From: an uncultured Chloroflexota bacterium
GTDB lineage: Bacteria; Chloroflexota; Dehalococcoidia; UBA2979
Assembly: GCA_902827055.1 (NCBI GenBank)
Contig: CADEHD010000017.1
Location: 1-15,700, forward strand
Reading direction: 5' to 3'
Length of the DNA: 15,700 nt
In this document: one piece after another, positions 1-6,872 of the stretch
Layout of the letters: each line of letters starts with the position of its first letter
Position numbering within the stretch: position 1 is the first letter of the stretch
Notes under the pieces: generated by a model
What the model saw: only the letters and a program-made list of their open reading frames with translations
Told to the model about the DNA's origin: nothing
The model's database searches: none
Made by a program: the position numbers and the translations under genes

Positions 1-750
1 GCCATGACCAAGGGCGACGCCATGGTCCAGCATGTCGACCTGGGGCCGGCCAAGCGCTACGACCTGGTCAACGGCTGGTACCAGGGCCGCGACACGCGGT
101 ACTGGGACTTCGGGATGGCCTCCCCGGTGACGGCCTCGGGGGCGGTGACGCCGGCCCCGATCTACGCGTTCGCGAGCGGCACCAACGCCGACGGCACGCC
201 CCGCCTCGTAAGCGGGCAGCACAACGTGATCGATGTGATCCCGGGGCAGCCGGGCTACAGCGACCTCTGGCAGGTCATGCTGGTCACCGTCCCGGCGGGC
301 TTCGAGGCGGACAGCATCCGCTCGAAGGCGGACATCGACGCGCGGGGGCTGCGAGCGACGCCCGCGGGCATCCTCGTGAACTGTCCGGTGGTGCCGCAGG
401 GGAGCAGCCTCGAGGGCAACAAGGAACTGGTCCAGGGCTGGTATCGCGGTCAGCACGTGTTCTACCCGGACTTCGGCACGAACCAGCCTGTGTCGATCCC
501 GATCTGGGCGTTCGCCACGGGGATGAACGCGGACGGCACTCCGCGCCTGGTCGCGGGCCAGCGGAACGTCATCGACGCGGTGCCGGGACAGGCGGGCTAC
601 AGTGCGTTCTGGCGGGTGCACCTGGTGATGGTCAACCCCGGGTACGAGGCGAACTCGATCAAGTCGGCGGCGCAGGTGGCGTCGTCGGGCCTGCAGGTCG
701 TGCAGACGCCGCTCGTGGTCAACTGTCCGGTCGAGAGCCCTCGCGCCTAG
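1..750 (+). CDS. Protein with two tandem copies of an unrecognised domain (5' end probably cut by window edge)
   Basis: The frame is open from base 1 to the TAG at 748-750. The first ATG is at 4 and another is at 22, but no ribosome site can be seen and the protein has no signal peptide, so the real start probably lies upstream of the window. The visible part (about 248 residues) is almost entirely two copies of a ~105-residue unit, residues ~21-129 and ~142-243. Both copies share GWYxG, YxDFG, PIxAFAxGxNADGTPRLV, GQxNVID, PGQxGYS, WxVxLV, a SIxSxA block and a terminal VNCPV with one Cys. The pattern of a repeated small beta-rich domain with a single Cys suggests an extracytoplasmic protein, but I do not recognise the family and assign no function. 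It lies 21 nt upstream of the DM13 gene on the same strand, so the two are probably co-transcribed. Confidence 0.8.
   Translation, partial: AMTKGDAMVQHVDLGPAKRYDLVNGWYQGRDTRYWDFGMASPVTASGAVTPAPIYAFASGTNADGTPRLVSGQHNVIDVIPGQPGYSDLWQVMLVTVPAGFEADSIRSKADIDARGLRATPAGILVNCPVVPQGSSLEGNKELVQGWYRGQHVFYPDFGTNQPVSIPIWAFATGMNADGTPRLVAGQRNVIDAVPGQAGYSAFWRVHLVMVNPGYEANSIKSAAQVASSGLQVVQTPLVVNCPVESPRA
64..732 (+). repeat. Internal domain duplication (64-390 and 427-732)
   Basis: Two diverged copies of one coding unit lie in tandem, 327 and 306 nt long with a ~36-nt linker. They align across their whole length and both end at an NCPV codon block (379-390 and 721-732). Conservation is at protein level, which indicates an old duplication rather than a recent DNA repeat. 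The first copy has a small insertion after the YWDFG block (a Val/Thr/Ala-rich stretch) that is absent from the second. Confidence 0.8.
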
Positions 751-757
751 GGGGCTC

Positions 758-764
758 GGAGGGA
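758..764 (+). promoter_or_regulatory. Strong Shine-Dalgarno for the DM13 gene
   Basis: GGAGGGA lies 7 nt before the ATG at 772. It is one of the best ribosome sites in the window and fixes the start of the DM13 gene. Confidence 0.7.
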
Positions 765-771
765 GCGCGCC

Positions 772-1443
772 ATGGAGTGGATCGGTGACCTGGAACGGTG
801 GGTCGCGAACACGGTCTACCCGTGGCGCATCCCGCTCGCCCTGGTGCTGGTGGCCGCCGCCGGTGTGCTGGGCGTGGTCCTGGCGCGCCGTGGCATCCTC
901 GGGAGGGTGCTGGCGAGGGGCCGGGCGCGCCCAGTGCTGAGCGGGGTGCTCCTCGTGCTCGTGATAGCGACCGCGGGCCCCGCCACGTACTACCTCACGG
1001 CGCCGCTCTGGACGCGCTCGGCGCTGCAGGAGTCGAACCTCGTGACGGTGCCGACTGCGGAGGGCGGCGCCATGGCGAGCGGTGTCGGGGCGGGGCCGTC
1101 CGCCGAGGGCGCGCGGCTCATCGGGCAGGGCGACATCGCCGGGGCGGACGCGTTCCACTTCGGTCGGGGGCGCGCGGAGCTGATCGCGCTGGACGGCGCG
1201 CACATCCTCCAGGTGCGGGAGTTCTCGGTGCGGAACGGGCCGGACCTGTTCGTCTACCTGTCCTCGAGCGCCACGCGCCCCGATGCCGGCGCGGTGCAAC
1301 TCGGGCGGTTGAAGGCGACGGATGGGGAGTTTCGGTACGACCTGCCGCCGGGGGCAACACTCCCGGCGAACCCTCACTTCCTGGTGTGGTGCGAGCAGTT
1401 CGCGGTGCTGTTCGCCTCGGCCAGCCTTGCGCCGGGCTCGTGA
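772..1443 (+). CDS. Membrane-anchored DM13-domain protein
   Basis: This is a 223-residue protein. Two hydrophobic segments, at about residues 20-38 and 54-77, should anchor it. The C-terminal ~115 residues are a DM13 domain on the outside. Its hallmarks are GDIAGADAFHFGRGRAEL, then GxHILQVREFSVRNGPDLFVYL, and a closing LVWCEQFAVLFASASL with the single conserved Cys at 207. DM13 domains occur in animal and bacterial extracellular proteins and have been proposed to carry out redox or electron transfer through that Cys; bacterial functions are mostly untested. The start is secured by the strong ribosome site just upstream. The gene follows the duplicated-domain gene by 21 nt and precedes a two-component pair by 59 nt. 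The domain call is confident; the role is unknown. Confidence 0.88.
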   Translation: MEWIGDLERWVANTVYPWRIPLALVLVAAAGVLGVVLARRGILGRVLARGRARPVLSGVLLVLVIATAGPATYYLTAPLWTRSALQESNLVTVPTAEGGAMASGVGAGPSAEGARLIGQGDIAGADAFHFGRGRAELIALDGAHILQVREFSVRNGPDLFVYLSSSATRPDAGAVQLGRLKATDGEFRYDLPPGATLPANPHFLVWCEQFAVLFASASLAPGS

Positions 1444-1471
1444 CGACGTACGCCATCGCGGCTGCCGCCCG

Positions 1472-1477
1472 TATGCT
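1472..1477 (+). promoter_or_regulatory. Candidate -10 element TATGCT
   Basis: TATGCT lies in the 59-nt gap between the DM13 stop and the response-regulator ATG at 1503. It fits the TANNCT pattern also seen before two other genes (14674-14679 and 15647-15652). No convincing -35 is seen, so this is a weak call that would give the two-component pair its own promoter. Confidence 0.3.
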
Positions 1478-1502
1478 GCGAGGGGCGGGCGATGAGGGCG
1501 AC

Positions 1503-2192
1503 ATGACCGGCGCGCGGATCCTGGTCGTCGAAGATGAGCCGACGATGGCGGAGGTCACGGCGCGCTATTTGCGGCGCGACGGGCACGACGTGCGCGTGGT
1601 GCACGACGGCCAGGACGCCATCGATGCGCTGCCGGTGTTCGAGCCGGAGCTGGTGGTGCTGGACCTGATGCTCCCGCGGGTGGACGGACTCGAGGTGTGC
1701 CGTCGGATCCGGGCGCGCGGCAACACTCCGGTGATCATGCTGACGGCGCGCACGGACGAGGTCGATCGACTGATCGGGTTCGGGCTCGGTGCCGACGACT
1801 ATGTGACGAAGCCGTTCAGCCCTCGAGAGCTGGCGGCGCGCGTGCTGGCGGTGCTGCGCCGGAGCAGCGAGCAGCGCGCGCCCGGCGAGGGCGGCGTGAT
1901 CCGCGTCGGGGCGCTACGCATCGACACGACGCGCCGGACCGTGGAGAACGCGCTCGGGCCTGTGGCGCTCACCGCCCGCGAGTTCGACCTGCTGGCCTAC
2001 CTCGCGGTGCACGCCGGGCAGGTGTTCACTCGGGATCAGCTGCTGGATGCGGTGTGGGACACCGACGCGCCGACGGAGCCGGGGGCGGTGACGGTCCACA
2101 TCCGTCGCATTCGCACGAAGCTCGAGGAGGACCCCTCGAGGCCGCGTTACGTCAAGACTGTCTGGAACGTTGGCTACAAGCTCGAATCCTGA
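1503..2192 (+). CDS. OmpR/PhoB-family response regulator
   Basis: This 229-residue DNA-binding response regulator has a receiver domain at residues ~4-115, with acidic pocket E10/D11, phosphoacceptor D54 in VVLDLMLP, switch Thr in the LTAR block and Lys in VTKPFSP. A winged-helix trans_reg_C domain spans ~130-228 and contains LTAREFDLLAYL, the recognition-helix block VTVHIRRIRTKLE and the terminal WNVGYKLES. The frame is open far upstream into the DM13 gene. The ATG at 1503 was chosen because the receiver begins immediately after it and an AGGG lies 4 nt upstream; an ATG at 1473 would add ten unlikely residues. The gene is followed directly by its kinase. Target promoters are unknown. All key residues are intact, so it should be functional. 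Confidence 0.93.
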   Translation: MTGARILVVEDEPTMAEVTARYLRRDGHDVRVVHDGQDAIDALPVFEPELVVLDLMLPRVDGLEVCRRIRARGNTPVIMLTARTDEVDRLIGFGLGADDYVTKPFSPRELAARVLAVLRRSSEQRAPGEGGVIRVGALRIDTTRRTVENALGPVALTAREFDLLAYLAVHAGQVFTRDQLLDAVWDTDAPTEPGAVTVHIRRIRTKLEEDPSRPRYVKTVWNVGYKLES

Positions 2193-2211
2193 GGCACGCC
2201 TCCGGCGCACC

Positions 2212-3459
2212 GTGACGGACGGTGCCGGCTGGCGGCTCGCGCTCGCGGCGGTGGTGCTGGCGGGCGCCGGTGGGACGGCGTTGCTCGTCGCGGCGGCGCT
2301 GCTGCAGATGACGTCCGCCGAGTTCCAGCAGCTCGCGCTGTACATCGTGGGGACGTCGGCGGCATCGCTGGCCGTCGGGTCGGTGGCGCTCGTGATCGTG
2401 GACCGGATGCTGCGGCCTTCGCTAGCGATGCGCGCCTTCCTCGGGGCGCTGACCGGGACGCTGACGGCGTTCGCCCACGTTCTGCTGGTGTCGAGCCTGA
2501 TGTTCGTGAACACGGACCACGACCTGCGTCTGCTGATCGTGCTGCTGGCGGCTGGCGGCTTCGTGACCGTGTTCTTCTCGGTGCTGGTGGCGCAGGTGAC
2601 CGCGCGCCGCCTCGATGTGCTGCGCGGCCTGGTGCGACGGCTGGCGCAGCACGACTACTCGCCGCCCGCGTCGCTGACCGGGGGCGGGAGCGAGGTGGCG
2701 CAGCTGGCGGCGGACATCGAGTCGCTGCGGGTGGAACTCGCGGGCATCGAGGCGGAGCGGGCGGCGCTGCAGCGCGAGCAACGGGAGCTGACGGCGGCGA
2801 TCTCGCACGACCTGCGCACGCCGGTCGCGACGGTGCGTGCCATGGTCGACGCGCTGGAGGACGGCGTGGTCGACCGCCCGGACGAGATCCGCGACTACTA
2901 CGGGCGGATCCGGCGCGAGACGCAGCGGCTGTCCTCGATGATTGACGACCTGCTCCAGCTGGCGCGCCTCGATGCCGGCGTGCTCCCCCTCGACCGGCGG
3001 CCGGTGTCGCTGCAGGACGTGGTCGCGGAGGTCATCGATGCGCTGCGGCCGCAGGCGGAGCGCGGGGGCGTCGGGCTGCGGCTGGCGGTGGAGGGCGAGG
3101 TGCGGCCGGTGCGCATCGACGCGGCGCAGGTCGAGCGGGCCGTGGCGAACCTGGTGCGCAACGCGCTCGCGCACACGCCTGCGGGGGGCGAGGTGCGCCT
3201 CGCGGTGGGCGCGGCGGGGCGGCAGGTGCGCCTGGTGGTGCAGGACACGGGGACGGGGATCGCGCCGACCGACCTCGAGCGGATCTGGGATCGCTTCTAC
3301 CGTGCGGAGCCGTCGCGTTCGAGCACGGTGGGCGAGGGCTCGGGGCTCGGGTTGGCGATCGTGCGGGGGATTGTCGAGGCGCACGGGGGGCAGGTCGGGG
3401 TCACCTCAACGCCCGGTGCCGGTGCGTCGTTCACGATCACGCTGCCGCTGGCGGGTTGA
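2212..3459 (+). CDS. Membrane sensor histidine kinase, partner of the upstream regulator
   Basis: This is an EnvZ-class histidine kinase of about 415 residues. It has four hydrophobic segments (about residues 7-31, 41-63, 74-98 and 106-130) with only short loops, so it lacks a periplasmic sensor domain and probably senses within the membrane or through a partner. A HAMP-like linker and coiled coil (~130-192) lead to HisKA, with the phosphorylated His199 in ISHDLRTP. The HATPase_c domain follows, with N box LVRNALAHTP, G1 DTGTGIAP, F box RFYRAEPS and G2 GEGSGLGLAI. The start is ambiguous: GTG at 2212 lies 20 nt after the regulator stop, while TTG at 2170 would overlap the regulator by 23 nt. 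Neither has a good ribosome site. The adjacency makes this a standard two-component pair whose stimulus is unknown. Confidence 0.9.
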   Translation: MTDGAGWRLALAAVVLAGAGGTALLVAAALLQMTSAEFQQLALYIVGTSAASLAVGSVALVIVDRMLRPSLAMRAFLGALTGTLTAFAHVLLVSSLMFVNTDHDLRLLIVLLAAGGFVTVFFSVLVAQVTARRLDVLRGLVRRLAQHDYSPPASLTGGGSEVAQLAADIESLRVELAGIEAERAALQREQRELTAAISHDLRTPVATVRAMVDALEDGVVDRPDEIRDYYGRIRRETQRLSSMIDDLLQLARLDAGVLPLDRRPVSLQDVVAEVIDALRPQAERGGVGLRLAVEGEVRPVRIDAAQVERAVANLVRNALAHTPAGGEVRLAVGAAGRQVRLVVQDTGTGIAPTDLERIWDRFYRAEPSRSSTVGEGSGLGLAIVRGIVEAHGGQVGVTSTPGAGASFTITLPLAG

Positions 3460-3474
3460 GGCGGTCAGGCCGCC
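3460..3474. terminator. Possible bidirectional hairpin between convergent genes
   Basis: GGCGG-TCAGG-CCGCC forms a 5-bp GC stem exactly across the 5-nt gap between two convergent stop codons (TGA at 3457-3459 on plus, the stop at 3465-3467 on minus). There is no T-run. It is short for a terminator, but its position suits stopping both transcripts. Confidence 0.3.
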
Positions 3475-5636
3475 GTCTGCGTGCCGCCCGAGGAGGTGTC
3501 GCCGGCCGAGGCGCTGGCGTGCACCAGGGTCACGGTGAATTCGCTGCCGGCGCCGAGCTCCGAGCGCACCTCGATGGTCCCGCCGAAGGCCTCGACGACA
3601 CGCTGCACGAAGTAGAGCCCGAGGCCCGTCCCGCGAATCTGCGCGCGGTCCGGCCGGTCGACGCGCTTGAAGCGCTGGAAGACCGAGTCGAGTGCGCCCT
3701 CCGGGATGCCAAGGCCCTCGTCGGAGACGGTGCACGCGACGTGGTCGTCGCCCGGGGTGGCGGCGATGCGGACGCGGCCGCCCGCTGGTGAGTACTTGAG
3801 GGCGTTGCTGAGCAGGTTCTCGAACACCTCGATGAGCTTCTGGCGGTCGGCCCAGACCCAGAGGTCGGCCGGGACGTCCACCTCGAGTTCGTGCTCGGTG
3901 GTGGCCAGCGTGCCGGCCGAGCGCACCGCGATCTCGATGGCCTCGGCGAGATCCACGGGGACGCAGTCCACCACCAGCGCCCCGGACTCGATGCGGGAGA
4001 CGTTGAGGAGGTCCTCGATGATGCGGCTGAGGCGCTCGGCCTCGCTGACGATGACGGTGAGCCAGGCGTGCTCCGGCCGAGCGATATCGCAGCTTTCGAG
4101 CAGCAGCTCGGAGAAGCCGAGGATGCCGGTGAGGGGCGTGCGCAGCTCGTGGGAGGCGAGCCCAACGAACTCGGTCTTGAGGCGGTCGAGCTCGATCGCC
4201 CGCTCGACGTTGGCCTCGAGGGCCTTGCGCTCGGTCACCTCGCGCATGTTCAGGACGATGCCGCCGACGGCCGGGACGCCGGTCAGGTCGATCAGGTGCG
4301 ACTCGAAGATGCGTGCGGCGGGGACGCCGTGCAGGCCGTGCTCGACCGTGGCGCCGCCCGTGGCGCTCGAGGCGCGCAGGGCAGCGTGCGCGCGGAGCCG
4401 GTCGGACTCCACGATGAGGTCCACGAAGTGACGCCCGACCAGCGCGTCGGACTGGAGGCCGAGCAGTCGCTCCACGGAGGGTCCCACGTACGTCACCTCG
4501 CCAGATGGGGCGACGACCCAGATCACGTCGGAGCCGTAGCTGACCAGGGAGCGGAACCACTCCTCGCTGCGGCGCGTCTCCTCCTGGGAGAGCTCCAGGC
4601 GGCGGGCCATTTCGTTGAAAGCGCGCACGACGCTGCGGAACTCCTCGAGGTCCACGCCGGTCATGCGCTCGTCGAGGTGGCCGTCGCCGATGCGCGAGAT
4701 CGCGGACGAGAGGGCGTAGACGACGTTCGAGAGCCGGCGCGACAGCCAGATGGCGAGGATCGAGACGGCGAACGCGGAGACGGCGGCGGCGACCCCTGTC
4801 TCGCGGAGGATCTGGCCGGTGGACGCGAACACCTCGCCCTCGTTGATGCGCGCGGCGACCCACCAGCCCGCGCCCGGGACGGGGTGGGCGTGCCAGAGCG
4901 CGCCGCCAGCGCTGATGGTGGTGTCGATGCCGGGGCGGGGCTGCAGGGCGGTGGGTGCGAGCAACTCGACGCCATCGGGCCCGGCGATGGCGTTGCCGCG
5001 GTCGTCGAGGAGATAGAGGCCATCGAGCGCAGCAGAGCCGCCGGCATCGATCGAGACGCTGATCGCCTCGAGGGGGGCGGCGAGCGTGGGAATCGGCATC
5101 TGCCCGAACACGACGGCGTGCACCTCCCCGGCAGCGTCGAAGACGGGGGAGGCGAACACGACGATGAGGTGGAGCGGCGCTCCCCCGAGGTGGGCTGCCG
5201 ACATGGCGGGCCTGCCCTCGACGGCGGCGCGGAACCATGGCTTCGAGCCCCAGGCGCCGCCGTAGGCGAAGTCCGTGGAGCCGACCACCTGGCCGGACGG
5301 CGTGACCAGCGTGATGTCCTCGAAGGCGGGGTACAGGCGCTTGGCAGCGAGGAGTTGCGCCTGGTGCTCGTCTCGCGTCGAGCTGGGGTCGGTGAGGACG
5401 GGGTTGGCGGCGAGGGTGCGGATGGCCGCCTCGGCGTCGGCGATGCGCAGCTCGAGGAGCGCGACGCCGTCCGCGACGCGCGCCTCGAGCTGCTCCTCGG
5501 CGCGCGCGTACTCGCTGGTCCGCTCGAACCAGACCTTGTAGCCCGCGAATCCGATCACGGGCAGCAGCCCCACGACCAGCAGGAGCGCGAGGAGTCGCGC
5601 ACGGAGGCTGCTCAGCGGGGACTGGGGCAGAGGCAT
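3465..5636 (-). CDS. Cache-HAMP-PAS sensor histidine kinase
   Basis: This 723-residue transmembrane kinase starts with TM1 at residues ~12-32. A ~240-residue extracytoplasmic double-Cache sensor follows, recognisable by the WFRAAVEGRPAMS block and the FASPVFDAAGEVHAVVFGQM strands. TM2 is at ~278-298, then a HAMP ending in AFNEMARRLELS, a PAS domain (~355-475, EEWFRSLVSYGSDVIWVV, closing in MREVTERKALE) and HisKA with His496 in SHELRTPLTGILGF. The HATPase_c domain has ENLLSNALKYSP, SDEGLGIPEG, FQRFKRVD and RGTGLGLYFV. All catalytic boxes are intact. The gene lies 7 nt after the solute-binding lipoprotein stop, so it is translationally coupled to it and the lipoprotein may deliver ligand to the Cache domain. 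No response regulator is encoded beside it, so its partner must be elsewhere, possibly the receivers at 9467-10300. Confidence 0.93.
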   Translation of the reverse strand: MPLPQSPLSSLRARLLALLLVVGLLPVIGFAGYKVWFERTSEYARAEEQLEARVADGVALLELRIADAEAAIRTLAANPVLTDPSSTRDEHQAQLLAAKRLYPAFEDITLVTPSGQVVGSTDFAYGGAWGSKPWFRAAVEGRPAMSAAHLGGAPLHLIVVFASPVFDAAGEVHAVVFGQMPIPTLAAPLEAISVSIDAGGSAALDGLYLLDDRGNAIAGPDGVELLAPTALQPRPGIDTTISAGGALWHAHPVPGAGWWVAARINEGEVFASTGQILRETGVAAAVSAFAVSILAIWLSRRLSNVVYALSSAISRIGDGHLDERMTGVDLEEFRSVVRAFNEMARRLELSQEETRRSEEWFRSLVSYGSDVIWVVAPSGEVTYVGPSVERLLGLQSDALVGRHFVDLIVESDRLRAHAALRASSATGGATVEHGLHGVPAARIFESHLIDLTGVPAVGGIVLNMREVTERKALEANVERAIELDRLKTEFVGLASHELRTPLTGILGFSELLLESCDIARPEHAWLTVIVSEAERLSRIIEDLLNVSRIESGALVVDCVPVDLAEAIEIAVRSAGTLATTEHELEVDVPADLWVWADRQKLIEVFENLLSNALKYSPAGGRVRIAATPGDDHVACTVSDEGLGIPEGALDSVFQRFKRVDRPDRAQIRGTGLGLYFVQRVVEAFGGTIEVRSELGAGSEFTVTLVHASASAGDTSSGGTQTAA

Positions 5637-5643
5637 CCGCAGG

Positions 5644-6702
5644 CTACTCGGGGACCGCGGGCGTGAACCCGACCCCGGCCCAGGCGCGATTCCACGCGGT
5701 CTGCGCGAGGGTGTCGAGGACGCGCCAGCGCTCGAGGCGGCCGATGTGCCGCATGCCGATCTCCTCGTGGAGCTGCTGCGACATGCTGGCCTGCACCCGG
5801 CTGACGTCGGCGCGCTGGGCGCCGGGGTAGCCGTAGCCTGTGAAGTCGGTGGCGCGACGGTGGACGTCCGGGCGCAGCAGGTAGTTGATGAGGTCGTTGG
5901 CCGCGGCCTGCTGGCGAGAGCCTCGGGAGACCGCGAGCACGTCGACGTAGAGGTCCGCCCCCTCCTCGGGGATCACGAACCGGAGGTCCGGGTTCCGTTC
6001 GAGGGCCCACGCGGCGTCACCGCTGTAGGCCATGCCAAGGTCGATGCGGCCCTCAACGAGGGCGTCACGCAGGTCGACGGACTCCATCAGGGGGATGCCG
6101 CGCTCGACGCGCCGCGCGACCAGCTGCGCGGCGGCGGCGAGCTCATCATCGTTGCGGTAGTTCAGCGAGCTGCCGAGGCCCTTCAGGCCGAGGCCGAGCG
6201 CGACCATCCAGTCGCCGTCGATCGCGGCTCGCGCGGGGTCGGCGGTCTCGAAGGCACTCCAGGATGACGGCGCCGGCAGGCGCTGGCTGTTGTACACGAG
6301 CCCGGTCGTGCCCCAGTCGTACGGCGCGGTGTGGGTGTTCTCGGGATCCCACGACCAGCCGAGGAAGTCCGGGGAGATGTGGCGCAGGTTCGCCACGCGG
6401 GCGCGATCGAGCGGGGCGATCAGGCGCAGCTCCGCGAGCCGACCGGCGATGTCGCCGGTCACGATGATCACATCGAAGCGGTCGGCGGCCTCCTGCAGGC
6501 TGTCCACGACCTCGTGCTGCGTGCCGAAGGTCACGATCTCGACGGCGATGCCGGTCTCGGCCTCGAAGTCGGCGAGCACCTCGGGGGGCACGTAGTCCTC
6601 CCACGAGTACAGCGTGAGGACCGTGGGAGCCGGGGCCGGGCCGGAGCAGGCGGCAAACTCGCACGCCCACGCCGCCACGGCCAGGAGAGCACGGAGCCGC
6701 AT
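5644..6702 (-). CDS. PotD/PotF-like (polyamine-type) solute-binding lipoprotein
   Basis: This is a 352-residue periplasmic-binding-protein-fold protein. The signal peptide MRLRALLAVAAWACEFAACSG ends in a lipobox-like FAAC with Cys19. Hallmarks of spermidine/putrescine binding proteins are LYSWEDYVPPEVLADFEAETG near the N-terminus, YDWGTTGLVYN, the SGDAAWALE block, the EEGADLYVDVLAV strand and NYLLRPDV. Family PotD/PotF proteins use a Trp-x-Asp near that strand to grip the amine; here it is Tyr-Val-Asp. I chose the ATG at 6702 over the longer frame starting at 6786 because AGGGAGG sits 5 nt before it and the signal peptide begins there. No permease or ATPase genes are adjacent. The only co-oriented neighbour is a sensor kinase, so a sensing role is more likely than uptake. 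The ligand is inferred from family resemblance only. Confidence 0.92.
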   Translation of the reverse strand: MRLRALLAVAAWACEFAACSGPAPAPTVLTLYSWEDYVPPEVLADFEAETGIAVEIVTFGTQHEVVDSLQEAADRFDVIIVTGDIAGRLAELRLIAPLDRARVANLRHISPDFLGWSWDPENTHTAPYDWGTTGLVYNSQRLPAPSSWSAFETADPARAAIDGDWMVALGLGLKGLGSSLNYRNDDELAAAAQLVARRVERGIPLMESVDLRDALVEGRIDLGMAYSGDAAWALERNPDLRFVIPEEGADLYVDVLAVSRGSRQQAAANDLINYLLRPDVHRRATDFTGYGYPGAQRADVSRVQASMSQQLHEEIGMRHIGRLERWRVLDTLAQTAWNRAWAGVGFTPAVPE

Positions 6703-6707
6703 ACCAA

Positions 6708-6714
6708 CCTCCCT
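6708..6714 (-). promoter_or_regulatory. Strong Shine-Dalgarno for the solute-binding lipoprotein
   Basis: On the minus strand AGGGAGG lies 5 nt before the ATG at 6702-6700. It decides that start against the in-frame ATG at 6786. Confidence 0.7.
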
Positions 6715-6860
6715 GGGGACGTGTGCCCTGATCCTCGGCAGGGCGGGGGCGCGGCGCAGGGCGGTGAGGGGCGTCAGGGGGCGCACTCGCGAGCGGCCCG
6801 CTGATGCCTCGGGAGCTGCGGCTCGGTGTGCGCGACGCCGAAGATCATGGCGGCCTCGAT

Positions 6861-6865
6861 GGAGG
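6861..6865 (+). promoter_or_regulatory. Shine-Dalgarno for the HD-GYP gene
   Basis: GGAGG lies 7 nt before GTG 6873. A second GGAGG (6893-6897) lies 5 nt before another in-frame GTG at 6903, so two starts are credible. Confidence 0.55.
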
Positions 6866-6872
6866 ATCCGTC

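Larger units (their letters stand above)
6703..6872. promoter_or_regulatory. Divergent intergenic region
   Basis: About 170 nt separate the minus-strand lipoprotein from the plus-strand HD-GYP gene, so promoters for both directions must lie here or just inside the genes. I see no convincing -10/-35 pair in either direction. It is the longest non-coding stretch in the window if the GTG start at 6873 is correct. Confidence 0.45.

Noticed and set aside
798..1502. Upstream extension of the response regulator into the DM13 gene
   Set aside because: The added 235 residues are an Arg/Gly-rich out-of-frame reading of DM13; the receiver begins at ATG 1503.
3406..5238. 610-codon minus-strand frame overlapping the kinase in another register
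   Set aside because: Arg/Pro-rich shadow of the same strand's real gene and it would overlap two genes.
3891..5666. 591-codon plus-strand frame opposite the Cache kinase
   Set aside because: The minus strand encodes a kinase with every conserved box; this frame is Gly/Asp/Glu-rich with no domain.
5644..6702. Ordinary polyamine ABC uptake operon
   Set aside because: No permease or ATPase gene is present on either side; the only coupled gene is a sensor kinase.
6703..6872. c-di-GMP riboswitch in the divergent gap before the HD-GYP gene
   Set aside because: No recognisable GEMM-type conserved core or paired helices were seen on either strand.
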